This document shows positions 26,851 through 35,930 of a stretch of DNA of 64,000 bases, in pieces. The stretch is taken from assembly GCF_007997135.1 (NCBI RefSeq), contig NZ_VORU01000008.1, positions 1-64,000 of the forward strand, read 5' to 3'. The notes under the pieces are model-generated. The model saw nothing but the letters and a program-made list of their open reading frames with translations. It was not told the DNA's origin and ran no database searches. How positions within the stretch are numbered: the stretch's first letter is position 1; each line of letters opens with the position of its first letter. Both the position numbers and the translations under genes were made by a program. Source of the DNA: Aequorivita lipolytica. GTDB taxonomy: Bacteria; Bacteroidota; Bacteroidia; Flavobacteriales; Flavobacteriaceae.

Positions 26851-27507
26851 ATGTTGTTTAAAAATAAAAAATCTAAGATATTTTGCATCGGCCTAAATAA
26901 AACAGGCACTACAACTCTTGAAAAGGTCTTAAAAGATTTTAATTTCAAATTGGGAGATCAAACAAGTGGAGAATTGTTGTTTAAAGATTGGTATAAAAGG
27001 GATTTTAGTTCAATTATTAAACTTTCCAAAACTGCTAAAGCCTTTCAGGATGCACCTTTTTCATTTCCTTTTACATTTATTGCTTTGGATCAATATTTTA
27101 CTAATGCCAAGTTTATTCTAACGCTGCGTGATTCTCCCGAACAATGGTACAATTCCTTATTAAAGTTTCACTCTAAACTTTGGGCAGATGGAATAAACCC
27201 GCCTACAACAGAGGACTTAAAAAATGCCAAGTATCGTTACAAAGGATTTGCCTATGAGTCCAGTAAAGCAGTCTTTAATACTCCTGATGATGACCCTTAT
27301 AATAAAGAAATATTATTAGATTATTATAACAATCACAATTACCAAGTAATAGAATATTTTAGAAGTAGACCAGAAAAACTGCTTGTTATTAATGTTTCTG
27401 ATGATAATGACTATATTCGGCTTTGCGATTTTCTGAATAAAAAACCTTTCCATAAAACATTTCCTTGGGAAAACAAAACGAGCGAGAAAAAGAAAAAAAA
27501 TGATTAA
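26851..27507 (+). CDS. Sulfotransferase-family protein
   Basis: The 218-residue protein has the P-loop-like PAPS-binding motif CIGLNKTGTTTLEKVL (about 12-27). A second PAPS 3'-phosphate segment, FILTLRDSPEQWYNSLLKFH (about 88-107), has the usual R-D-P-like arrangement. This is the carbohydrate-sulfotransferase-like fold, so the polysaccharide may carry sulfate. No PAPS-making genes are in the window, so the cofactor must come from central sulfate assimilation. The ATG at 26851 lies four bases past the wzt stop and the stop overlaps the next gene by eight bases, indicating one operon. Confidence 0.72.
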   Translation: MLFKNKKSKIFCIGLNKTGTTTLEKVLKDFNFKLGDQTSGELLFKDWYKRDFSSIIKLSKTAKAFQDAPFSFPFTFIALDQYFTNAKFILTLRDSPEQWYNSLLKFHSKLWADGINPPTTEDLKNAKYRYKGFAYESSKAVFNTPDDDPYNKEILLDYYNNHNYQVIEYFRSRPEKLLVINVSDDNDYIRLCDFLNKKPFHKTFPWENKTSEKKKKND

Positions 27508-28567
27508 CGTAACCAAAACTTTTTTACCTCCTCAAGAAGAATACAACGCCGTCTTAAAACGCGCGTGGGACGCTGGTTGGATAACTAATCGAGGGGCTTT
27601 GGTTTTGGAGCTAGAGGAAAAGCTAAAAGCATATTTAAAAGTGCCGAATATAATAGCAATGACCAATGGTACTTTGCCTTTGCAGATAGCAATAAAGGCC
27701 TTGGGCTTAACAGGCGAAATTATAACCACACCTTTCAGTTATGTAGCAACAACAAGCAGCATTGTTTGGGAGGGTTGTACCCCAGTGTTTGTGGATATCC
27801 ATCCCGAATATCTAACCATAGACGAAACTAAAATTGAGGCTGCCATTACCCCAAAGACAACCGGTATATTGGCAACCCATGTATTTGGCAATCCCTGTGA
27901 TGTAGAAACTATTGAAAAGATTGCCCATAAACACAACCTAAAAGTTATTTATGATGCTGCTCATTGCTTTGGGGTTACTTACAAAGGCAAAAGCATTTTT
28001 GAATATGGCGATGTGAGTACCTGTAGCTTTCATGCCACCAAATTGTTCCATACTGGAGAAGGTGGTGCTTTATTTACAAAAGACAGGGAATTTCAAAAAA
28101 AATTATTTTATCATCACAACTTTGGTCATAAAGGAAATGAGGATTTTCAGGGCCTGGGTGTCAATGCCAAAATGAGCGAACTTCAGGCGGCAATGGGATT
28201 GGCTGTATTACCATATATTGAAACTATTCTCGAAGCAAGAAAAAGAGTTGCCGAATTATACAAAAATAATTTGGGAGGTGTTTCCGCCTTGAAGTTGAGG
28301 GAAGATACGCAATGGAATTACTCATATTATCCTGTGTTGTTTGAGAATGAAACACAATTACTTGCCATACAGCAATTACTAAACAAAGAAAATATCTTTC
28401 CACGACGTTATTTTTACCCAAGTTTAAACTTATTGCCATATGCTGATAAAAAACCTTGCCCAATTTCGGAAAACATCGCTTCTCGTGTCCTTTGCCTTCC
28501 TTTATACCATGACCTTTCTGATGGTGTAGTTTTAAAAATATGTAATATCATAAATGAGGAATTATGA
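27500..28567 (+). CDS. DegT/DnrJ/EryC1/StrS sugar aminotransferase (VioA-like)
   Basis: The 355-residue PLP enzyme has the Schiff-base Lys in SFHATKLFHTGEGGALF (about 176-192), the Asp of VIYDAAHCFGV that holds the pyridine nitrogen, and GTLPLQIAIKALGL. Its VTKTFLPPQEEY N-terminus and EIITTPFSYVATTSSIVWEGC region match VioA-type dTDP-4-keto-6-deoxyglucose 4-aminotransferases as I remember them, but FdtB/QdtB-type enzymes share the HATKLFHT motif. It should make a 4- or 3-amino-6-deoxysugar nucleotide. The keto-sugar precursor genes (rmlA/rmlB) are not in the window. The following WbqC and acyltransferase genes fit an N-acylated product. Confidence 0.82.
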   Translation: MINVTKTFLPPQEEYNAVLKRAWDAGWITNRGALVLELEEKLKAYLKVPNIIAMTNGTLPLQIAIKALGLTGEIITTPFSYVATTSSIVWEGCTPVFVDIHPEYLTIDETKIEAAITPKTTGILATHVFGNPCDVETIEKIAHKHNLKVIYDAAHCFGVTYKGKSIFEYGDVSTCSFHATKLFHTGEGGALFTKDREFQKKLFYHHNFGHKGNEDFQGLGVNAKMSELQAAMGLAVLPYIETILEARKRVAELYKNNLGGVSALKLREDTQWNYSYYPVLFENETQLLAIQQLLNKENIFPRRYFYPSLNLLPYADKKPCPISENIASRVLCLPLYHDLSDGVVLKICNIINEEL

Positions 28568-28673
28568 AATGCCTATTAACAATTTGCAAATTCACTAAAG
28601 GTTTATATTTGGGCATTCCATTTCTGTGCAGAGCTCAGTCGAAGCATTCCTATTTCTCAAATATTTTATACAG

Positions 28674-29375
28674 ATGAAAATTGCGATTATGCAGCCTTAT
28701 CTTTTCCCCTATATTGGGTATTTCCAGCTCATAAATACTGTTGATACCTTTATTTTTTATGACGATGTAAATTTTATAAAACGTGGGTGGATTAATCGCA
28801 ATCAAATTCTTGTTGACAATTATGCAGCGATGTTTACTCTGCCATTAAAAAAAGCTTCGCAGAACAAATTGATCAATGAAATTGAAACTGCTATTGATAA
28901 AAAGTGGCTGTCACAATTTTTTAAAACCATTGAACAGAATTATAAAAACGCGCCCTATTTTGACCAAACTTTCCAGATACTGAATAGTGTGTTAAAAAAG
29001 GATGTTAGTAAAATTTCGACCCTGGCAATGGAGAGTGTTATGGAGATCTCACAGTATTTGCAATTAGATACCCAATTTGAGATTAGCTCTATAGATTATC
29101 CAACTACTATATGCTTTTCACAAGCTGAAAGACTTATCGCTATTTGTAAGGAAAATGGTAGTGACCATTATATAAATCCTTCGGGTGGAAAGGAGTTGTA
29201 TAAAAAAGATACTTTTAATACAGAAGGCATTACACTTTCCTTTATTGAAAATGAGTTAGTACCTTACACCCAATTTGGAAATTCATTTATAAAAGGTCTT
29301 TCTATAATTGATGTTTTGATGTTCAATTCTGTTCAGAAAATAAACTTGCTTTTATCAAATTATAAACTTACTTAA
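28674..29375 (+). CDS. WbqC-like family protein
   Basis: The 233-residue protein begins MKIAIMQPYLFPYIGYFQLI and contains DTFIFYDDVNFIKRGWINRN, the defining pattern of the WbqC family (PF08889). The ATG at 28674 is chosen over an in-frame start 16 codons upstream because family members begin at this MKIAI..PYLFPY segment. The family is found in O-antigen and glycan loci next to sugar aminotransferases, and its biochemical role is unsettled. Its place between the aminotransferase and an acyltransferase suggests a part in N-acyl-aminosugar formation. Confidence 0.85.
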   Translation: MKIAIMQPYLFPYIGYFQLINTVDTFIFYDDVNFIKRGWINRNQILVDNYAAMFTLPLKKASQNKLINEIETAIDKKWLSQFFKTIEQNYKNAPYFDQTFQILNSVLKKDVSKISTLAMESVMEISQYLQLDTQFEISSIDYPTTICFSQAERLIAICKENGSDHYINPSGGKELYKKDTFNTEGITLSFIENELVPYTQFGNSFIKGLSIIDVLMFNSVQKINLLLSNYKLT

Positions 29376-29377
29376 GT

Positions 29378-30037
29378 ATGGCAAAAGTTGTAATATTTGG
29401 TCTTTTAGACACTGCTGAGCTAGCACACTACTACCTTGAACATGATTCTGATCACGAAGTGGTTGCTTTTACAGTAAATAAGGAGTATTTGAGTATAACG
29501 GAGTTTAGGGGCTTGCCAGTTATAGCCTTTGAAGAGATTGAAACACTTTACCCGCCTAAAGAATATCATTTGTTTGCACCGATGACTGCTAAAAATATGA
29601 ACAAACTGCGCGAGCAAGTTTACAACGATGGAAAAGCAAAAGGATATAAATTCATAACATACATAAGTAGTAAGGCCACAATATTTGATAATGAAATAGG
29701 AGAAAACTGTTTTATTTTGGAAGACAACACCATTCAACCATTTACTAAAATTGGTAATAATGTTGTGTTATGGAGTGGAAACCATATTGGCCATCACGGT
29801 ATAATCAAAGACCATGTGTTTTTTACCTCTCATGTAGTTCTTTCAGGGCATTGCATTGTAGAATCCCATTGTTTTTTTGGGGTAAATGCTACTATACGAG
29901 ATTACACACATTTGGCCAAAGGAACTTTGATAGCTATGGGCGCAGGCTTAACAAAACAGGAAACGGAAGAGTGGGGTATTTATGTGGGCAACCCAGCAAA
30001 GAAAATTGAAAATAAAATTAGTTACGAAGTATATTAA
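29378..30037 (+). CDS. Left-handed beta-helix acyltransferase (NeuD/PglD/VioB-like)
   Basis: The 219-residue protein has an N-terminal Rossmann-like half (MAKVVIFGLLDTAELAHYYLEHDSDHEVVAF) and a C-terminal hexapeptide-repeat left-handed beta helix (about 105-210; IGENCFILEDNTIQPFTKIGNNVVLWSGNHIGHHGIIKDHVFF). The His in GHHG is the likely general base. This two-part layout is that of PglD/NeuD/PerB aminosugar N-acetyl/acyltransferases. It follows WbqC with a two-base gap and probably acylates the aminosugar made by the aminotransferase. Confidence 0.82.
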   Translation: MAKVVIFGLLDTAELAHYYLEHDSDHEVVAFTVNKEYLSITEFRGLPVIAFEEIETLYPPKEYHLFAPMTAKNMNKLREQVYNDGKAKGYKFITYISSKATIFDNEIGENCFILEDNTIQPFTKIGNNVVLWSGNHIGHHGIIKDHVFFTSHVVLSGHCIVESHCFFGVNATIRDYTHLAKGTLIAMGAGLTKQETEEWGIYVGNPAKKIENKISYEVY

Positions 30038-30039
30038 TT

Positions 30040-30975
30040 ATGAATTGGGAAAAGAAAGGATTGATATTTAAACCAACTGGCGATTTGCCTTGGAGCCGCT
30101 CCCATGCACAGGTTCCATTTGCGATGCTTATGGATAATGGTTTGGTTCGAATTTTTTATGCCACACGTGATGAAAACAGCGCTTCGTCCACTTCTTTTAT
30201 TGATGTTAAAGCTGATAACCCAACAAATATTGTATATCAACACGATAAACCTATTTTATCTAAAGGGTCTAGAGGAAGTTTTGATGATTCTGGCACCATG
30301 CCCGCTTGGTTTGTAAATCATGATGGGAAGTTATATTTATATTATACCGCATGGAATAAAAGTGTGGAAGCATCCTATAGGCTTTCAATAGGGATAGCCG
30401 TTAGTGAAGATAATGGATTATCCTTTGCTAAGATGTTCAGTGGACCAATAATGGATAGGTCTATTTTTGACCCCATCTGGGTGGGGCAACCTTGCGTCTT
30501 AGTAGAAAATGGTTTATGGCGTATGTGGTATTTAAGCTGTGAAAAAATTGAAATGATCAATGACCACCCAGAACCTTTTTACAATATTAAATATGCCGAA
30601 TCAACAGACGGGATCAATTGGAAGCGAAACAACCAAATTTGTATAGATTTTGAATTTGGTACTATAGACGCCATTGGCCGTCCCTGTGTCTATAAGGAAG
30701 ATGGTATCTATAAAATGTTCCATTCAAATAGAAAGGCCAATGGATATAGAGAAGATAAAAAAGCAAGTTATTCAATAGGTTATTCAGAATCAAAAGATGG
30801 TATCATTTGGGAAAGAATGGACAACAAAGCAGGAATAGTTAAAAGCGAAACAGGTTGGGATTCCATTATGAATGAATACTGTACAACTTATGTTTATAAC
30901 GGAAAGCGATATCTAATTTATAACGGAAACGGCTTTGGTGCTTCGGGGTTTGGTTATGCTGAACTTGTAATTTAA
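30040..30975 (+). CDS. Beta-propeller glycosidase-like protein (GH43/GH32/GH130-like fold)
   Basis: The 311-residue protein is predicted to fold as a five-bladed beta propeller. It contains repeated W/Y-x-G/D-x-Y/F-x-L/M-x-Y-Y/W strand patterns (LYLYYTAWN, LWRMWYLSCE, GIYKMFHSNRK) and, at the centre of the blades, DDSGTMPAWF, DPIWVGQPCV and DAIGRPCV, as in GH43/GH32/GH130-type enzymes. No signal peptide is visible, so it would be cytoplasmic, unlike degradative glycosidases. The fold inference is moderate; the reaction is unknown. It is fourth in the aminotransferase-WbqC-acyltransferase cassette. Confidence 0.55.
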   Translation: MNWEKKGLIFKPTGDLPWSRSHAQVPFAMLMDNGLVRIFYATRDENSASSTSFIDVKADNPTNIVYQHDKPILSKGSRGSFDDSGTMPAWFVNHDGKLYLYYTAWNKSVEASYRLSIGIAVSEDNGLSFAKMFSGPIMDRSIFDPIWVGQPCVLVENGLWRMWYLSCEKIEMINDHPEPFYNIKYAESTDGINWKRNNQICIDFEFGTIDAIGRPCVYKEDGIYKMFHSNRKANGYREDKKASYSIGYSESKDGIIWERMDNKAGIVKSETGWDSIMNEYCTTYVYNGKRYLIYNGNGFGASGFGYAELVI

Positions 30976-30987
30976 ATTGAAGTATTT

Positions 30988-31923
30988 GTGGTAAAAGTAA
31001 GTGTTATAGTTCCAACATATAATCAAGAAGAATATATTGCTGAATGCATTCAAGGTATATGCAAACAACAGATAGATTTCCCAATTGAGGTTATAATAGG
31101 TGATGATTGTTCTATTGACAATAATCAAGCGATTATATTAAAAGAAATTGAAAAAAATAAAAATCCACTAATTGGGTTTAGCTTGAATTTTCATAAAAGT
31201 AACCTTAGCGCCCCTCCCAATATACCCGGAAAATTAAATTTTTTGTCCTGTCTTAAAATGGCACAAGGCAAATACATAGCTCTTTGCGAAGGCGATGACT
31301 ACTGGACAGACCCCTTAAAACTGCAAAAGCAGGTGGATTTTATGGAAAAAAATCCAGATTATAGTGGAATTGGCTCTAATTCTGAAACTACATATCCTAA
31401 TAAAGCACATAATCATTTGTTTGGAGAGAGTAAGGAGAGTATTTTAAATTTAAACGACTTATTACAAGCAAGAAAGTTTCATACTGCTACATTCTTGTTT
31501 AGAGCTACAGCCTTCAAAATAGATTTTCCGCTCGACATATTATCAGGCGATAGAGTATTATTTATGTTAATTGCTTGTTCTGGAAAAATCAAATTATTAA
31601 AAGATGTAACGGCAGTTTATAGAAAAAATGAGGGAGGAATATCAAGAACAGTTACAGCAGACCAACTAAAAAAAGATTTTAAGATAGCTAAGTATATTTC
31701 TAAATACAACAGTAATTTTGATTATTACAAACTACAGTCTTTTGTAGCATATACTGTATTTCAGTATGCTAAAAAAATATCTTTATTGGATTATGTAGTG
31801 AATAGTTATTTTTTGCTGTATTATAGGTTAATGAATAGAGGAAAAAAATCAAGAAAAGCTATAATAACGGACTCGATAAAATTAATTATGAATTTTTCAA
31901 ATAAACTAGTTTTATTTAATTAA
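30988..31923 (+). CDS. GT2 glycosyltransferase
   Basis: The 311-residue enzyme with an inverting GT-A fold opens VKVSVIVPTYNQEEYI, with metal/nucleotide motifs GDDCSIDN (about 38-45) and EGDDYWTDP (about 103-111; the DxD region). It starts at GTG 30988 because no better in-frame ATG precedes the PTYNQ motif. It transfers a sugar to the growing lipid-linked glycan at the inner leaflet. Donor and acceptor are unknown. It follows the propeller gene at 12 bases. Confidence 0.85.
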   Translation: MVKVSVIVPTYNQEEYIAECIQGICKQQIDFPIEVIIGDDCSIDNNQAIILKEIEKNKNPLIGFSLNFHKSNLSAPPNIPGKLNFLSCLKMAQGKYIALCEGDDYWTDPLKLQKQVDFMEKNPDYSGIGSNSETTYPNKAHNHLFGESKESILNLNDLLQARKFHTATFLFRATAFKIDFPLDILSGDRVLFMLIACSGKIKLLKDVTAVYRKNEGGISRTVTADQLKKDFKIAKYISKYNSNFDYYKLQSFVAYTVFQYAKKISLLDYVVNSYFLLYYRLMNRGKKSRKAIITDSIKLIMNFSNKLVLFN

Positions 31924-31933
31924 ATTGATTGAA

Positions 31934-32851
31934 ATGACTTGTTTTATAATAATTATTACTTATAATGCCATGCCTTGGATTCAAAAATGTTTGGATAGCA
32001 CCAAAGGATATCAAGTTATAATTGTGGATAATAATTCCACAGATGGAACAGTAGCTTATATTAAAGAAAATTATCAAGAGGTGCACTTGTCGAGGCAAAA
32101 TAAAAATCTAGGATTTGGACAAGCGAATAATATAGGGATCCGCTACGCTATTGAACAAGAAGCGGAATATGTTTTTTTATTAAATCAAGATGCATATTTG
32201 AAGAATGGTTGCATTGAAAAGTTACTTGAAACACAGCAGAAAAATCAAGATTATGATGTTTTGAGTCCAATACATCTTAATGGTCAGGGCACTCACTTAG
32301 ATAAAGGATTTTTAATATACCTAAATCGATATAAATTAAGCAGTACGCTACTATTTGATCTTCTTAGTAAAAATCTATCTTCGGTTTATTCAATTGAATT
32401 TGTGAATGCCGCCGGATGGCTTATTACTCGGAATTGTCTGCAAAAGGTGGGCGGTTTTGATCCATTGTTTTTTCATTATGGAGAAGATAGAAATTATTGC
32501 CAGCGTGTTCGCTATCATAAACTTAATATAGGAATTGTGCCAGATGCCACAATCTATCATGATAGGGAAAATAGGGGTGAATATAATATCGAAAAATATT
32601 CCGAAGCTTATTATAAAGAATTTGAGCGCTATTTGAAAGTGGACTGGGCGGATATAAATGTTACTAATTTTGAGGAAAAATATAGCGCCCGTGCTCGCTA
32701 TCTTTTAAGTAAACAAAGAAGATTTGTTTTAAAATTGCAATTTCAAAAAGCTGAGGATTGTCAGATAAAACGAAAATTGATGTTTCAGCTGAGAGCTGAT
32801 ATTGCCAAAAGTAGACAATCAAATACGGAAGGTCAAATGCCATATATTTAA
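31934..32851 (+). CDS. GT2 glycosyltransferase (WbbL/rhamnosyl-like subgroup)
   Basis: The 305-residue enzyme starts at ATG 31934 (MTCFIIIITYNAMPWIQKCLDS); a TTG nine bases earlier is also possible. Motifs are VDNNSTDGT (about 34-42), LGFGQANNIGIRYA and FLLNQDAYL (the NQD replaces DxD, as in WbbL-like rhamnosyltransferases), then FFHYGEDRNYCQRV and a CxxR-like tail. It is closely similar in motif order to the gene at 35931. The 3' end overlaps the out-of-frame 5' extension of the next ORF but not its chosen start. Confidence 0.85.
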   Translation: MTCFIIIITYNAMPWIQKCLDSTKGYQVIIVDNNSTDGTVAYIKENYQEVHLSRQNKNLGFGQANNIGIRYAIEQEAEYVFLLNQDAYLKNGCIEKLLETQQKNQDYDVLSPIHLNGQGTHLDKGFLIYLNRYKLSSTLLFDLLSKNLSSVYSIEFVNAAGWLITRNCLQKVGGFDPLFFHYGEDRNYCQRVRYHKLNIGIVPDATIYHDRENRGEYNIEKYSEAYYKEFERYLKVDWADINVTNFEEKYSARARYLLSKQRRFVLKLQFQKAEDCQIKRKLMFQLRADIAKSRQSNTEGQMPYI

Positions 32852-32855
32852 TCCA

Positions 32856-33806
32856 ATGGAAGTTTCAGTAATCATCCCTGCCTATAATGCCGCTTCTTTT
32901 GTTGAACGAGCCGTAAAAAGTGCGCTTCGACACACAGAGGTTAAAGAAATATTATTAATTGAGGACGGATCTAAAGATAATACATTACAAATTTGTAAGG
33001 AATTGCGTCAGCAACACAATATTGTTAAACTCTTTCAGCATAATCAGGGGGAGAATCAAGGCGCCGGAGCAACTAGAAATCTGGGTATTAGAAATGCAAC
33101 CCAAAACTTCATCGCTTTTTTAGATGCTGATGACTATTATACGGAAATACGCTTTCAAAAGGAAAAGGAGATTTTTAAAAAACACCCTGATGCAGATGGA
33201 GTATATGGGGCAATTGGAGTGGAGTATTTGGATGCTGTAGGAGCAAAGGCTTGGGAGGCCAAAGGATTTGATCATAATACTCTTACTACAGTAAACAAGC
33301 CGGTAGATCCAGATCATCTCTTCGCGTTTTTGACTGATTTCGATAATCCGAAAGATTATGATGGATATTTTAGTATTGATGCATTTACCATAAAGCGCGA
33401 ACAACTTTTAACTTCGGAAATAAAATTCGACGCATCTTTACGTTTGCACCAAGACACTATTTTTTTATGGCAAGCTGCTTATGCTCTAAATTTATATACT
33501 GGTGAATTTGAAAAACCCCTTGCGATGCGTTGTGTGCATTCAGATAATCGCTTTATTCACACAAAGAAATTAAATGCGAGTAGAAGCAAAATGTATAAGG
33601 TTATGCGAGATTGGACTATATTACAGAAGTTACAAAATAACTTTATAGAGTTTTTTAATCAAAAATATTTTGAGCATTATATTTCCTCCAAAGAAAAAAC
33701 AGTAAAGCATTTTTCTTATTTAAAATTGCTTCTTGTGGATAGGAGAATTAGAAATAATTTTAGTAAAAAGCAACTTAAATTTGTTTTGAGGCAAATATTT
33801 TCTTGA
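32856..33806 (+). CDS. GT2 glycosyltransferase
   Basis: The 316-residue enzyme starts at ATG 32856 (MEVSVIIPAYNAASFVERAV), four bases after the previous stop, and the 18-codon upstream extension is disregarded. It has EDGSKDNT (about 35-42), AGATRNLG and LDADDYY (about 87-93). It is a typical GT-A inverting transferase of the cluster, with unknown sugar. The gene is followed by a 295-base non-coding stretch, so a transcript may end here. Confidence 0.85.
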   Translation: MEVSVIIPAYNAASFVERAVKSALRHTEVKEILLIEDGSKDNTLQICKELRQQHNIVKLFQHNQGENQGAGATRNLGIRNATQNFIAFLDADDYYTEIRFQKEKEIFKKHPDADGVYGAIGVEYLDAVGAKAWEAKGFDHNTLTTVNKPVDPDHLFAFLTDFDNPKDYDGYFSIDAFTIKREQLLTSEIKFDASLRLHQDTIFLWQAAYALNLYTGEFEKPLAMRCVHSDNRFIHTKKLNASRSKMYKVMRDWTILQKLQNNFIEFFNQKYFEHYISSKEKTVKHFSYLKLLLVDRRIRNNFSKKQLKFVLRQIFS

Positions 33807-34101
33807 AAGATGTAGGTTCCTTTTTCAGCACAGATTATTTAGTAGTTGGGTATAGCCTTTTTGCTCAGCATCTTTTTTGAAATGAGAATGGTGCTAGGAA
33901 TGGGGTAAGCCTTTAGTATTAAATATTAAATGTTTAAAAATAGGTTGACGATATAAGCGTAAATCTGGAACCTCAATAATTCAGATTATACCTTCTTAAG
34001 TGCGGTTGAATCTGTTGATTCGACTTTTGTGGAATTTGGTATTTAGAATTTGGAATTTACCGTGTTGTTTTCCTTATTTTTGAAGCCAAAGAACCATTCT
34101 C

Positions 34102-35079
34102 GTGCTAACTGAACACCCATTAGTTTCCATCATTATCCCGACCTACAACCGAGCTAGTTTAATTGGGGAGACACTGGATTCTGTTTTAGCACAAACCTAC
34201 CAAAATTGGGAATGTATCGTAGTGGACGACGGGAGTACGGATAATACCGATGAGATCCTAGCACAATATACATCGAAGGATTCAAGATTTCAATTCTATC
34301 ATAGGCCCGAAAACAGATTGCCTGGTGGAAACGCGGCTAGGAATTATGGATTTGAGGTTAGCAACGGAATTTATGTAAACTGGTTCGATAGTGATGATTT
34401 GATGCACGTTAATAAAATTGAGTTACAAATAAAACAGTTCTACTCCTCCATTTATGATTTCGTAATTTGTCAGACTATGATGGTTGATTATGATAATAAA
34501 GAGATTATTGGACTTAAGGCTCCTAAATTAATATCTCAGAATATATTTGAAGACTATATAATGTTTAAAATATTTTGGTTGACGGGGGCTCCATTATGGA
34601 AAAAATCTTTCTTGTTAAGTAATAAATTATTTTTTGATGAACAACTATACCAAGGGCAAGATTACGATTTTCACATGCGGGTATTATCCGTTTCAGAAAA
34701 CTATTATGCATGTGAAGAGCCATTAGTCACATTTAATTATCACCTTGATAATATGTCAAGATCGAGTGTTGATAGCCAGGAAAAGATTTTTTCGAATATT
34801 CTTATAATTCAGAGAATTTTAAAGAATTTTCACAAAAAATTAAGCGATAAAACTCTTCTCAAAAAATATAATGAGTTATTAAAATTATATAAATTCACTT
34901 TAAAAAAACGAAATTATAAATTAGCATTTTATTGTTACAAGTTTTTAATAAAAAATTTAAAGTTTATGCCTGGAAGTATATATAAGAAACTGCTTTTTGC
35001 AATGAGTATTACCACTTCACTGGGTTCTTATTATTTTCTGAATAAAGGCGAAAGATTTTTAAAAATTAAACTAAAATGA
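34102..35079 (+). CDS. GT2 glycosyltransferase
   Basis: The 325-residue enzyme has HPLVSIIIPTYNRASLI, DDGSTDNTDEIL, GNAARNYG and WFDSDDLM (DxD). GTG at 34102 is the start. Codon use and base composition look more A/T-rich than the wza/wzc part, as in the following genes up to 39 kb. The stop overlaps the next start by four bases (ATGA). Confidence 0.85.
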   Translation: MLTEHPLVSIIIPTYNRASLIGETLDSVLAQTYQNWECIVVDDGSTDNTDEILAQYTSKDSRFQFYHRPENRLPGGNAARNYGFEVSNGIYVNWFDSDDLMHVNKIELQIKQFYSSIYDFVICQTMMVDYDNKEIIGLKAPKLISQNIFEDYIMFKIFWLTGAPLWKKSFLLSNKLFFDEQLYQGQDYDFHMRVLSVSENYYACEEPLVTFNYHLDNMSRSSVDSQEKIFSNILIIQRILKNFHKKLSDKTLLKKYNELLKLYKFTLKKRNYKLAFYCYKFLIKNLKFMPGSIYKKLLFAMSITTSLGSYYFLNKGERFLKIKLK

Positions 35080-35912
35080 CGGGTGTTTTGATTTCTATAA
35101 TTTTACCTTGTTATAATCAAGCTGAGTATTTACCGGAAGCTTTAGAATCGGTTTTAAAGCAATCCCATTCGCGCTGGGAATGTATCATAGTTGATGACGG
35201 GTCTCCGGACGAAACTAAAAGGATAGCTGATGAATGGCTGATAAAAGACTCAAGATTTAGTTACATTAAGATAAAAAATAGAGGATTGAGTAATGCCAGA
35301 AACGTTGGAATTAATAAAGCAAAAGGAGAGATTATACTTCCACTGGACGCCGATGACAAGATCGCAGATAATTATATCGAATTGTCTTTGGAAGAGTTTA
35401 GAAAGGACGAAACTGTTAAACTTGTTTATTGTAAAGCTCAGAAATTTGGGATAGAACAAGGTATATGGGTTTTGCCAAATTTCTCTTTAAATAAACTAGC
35501 ACAAATAAATATGATTTTCTGTGCTTCATTTTTTTATAAAAAGGATTGGTTAGATATTGGAGGTTATGATATTAATATGGTTTATGGTCTTGAGGACTGG
35601 GAATTTTGGATATCATTATTGAAGAATGGTGGCACTGTAAAAAAAATTGACAGTATAGGTTTTTATTATAGGGTCAAGAAAGTATCAATGATAACAAATC
35701 TTCAGAAGGAACAAAAAGAAGAAATGCTTCAATACATGAGTGTTAAACACGCTGATTTTTTTGTTAAACAACTGGGGTCATTTTATGCTCTGAATAAAGA
35801 GTTAAGAACTCTAAAGAGGGCTTATATGAAAAAGGTTAACAATAAAAAATATGTTTTAAATTTATTTCTGAAAACCTTTTTCGGTATTTCCATATTTAAT
35901 ATAAGAAAATAA
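35076..35912 (+). CDS. GT2 glycosyltransferase
   Basis: The 278-residue enzyme has LISIILPCYNQAEYLPEAL, DDGSPDETKRIA, LSNARNVG and LDADDKI (DxD), plus GLEDWEFW, where the ED-Y/W pair provides the catalytic base region in GT2 enzymes. It is translationally coupled by ATGA overlap to the upstream GT2. Donor and acceptor are unknown. Confidence 0.85.
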   Translation: MTGVLISIILPCYNQAEYLPEALESVLKQSHSRWECIIVDDGSPDETKRIADEWLIKDSRFSYIKIKNRGLSNARNVGINKAKGEIILPLDADDKIADNYIELSLEEFRKDETVKLVYCKAQKFGIEQGIWVLPNFSLNKLAQINMIFCASFFYKKDWLDIGGYDINMVYGLEDWEFWISLLKNGGTVKKIDSIGFYYRVKKVSMITNLQKEQKEEMLQYMSVKHADFFVKQLGSFYALNKELRTLKRAYMKKVNNKKYVLNLFLKTFFGISIFNIRK

Positions 35913-35930
35913 ATATTTAATAAACAGCTG

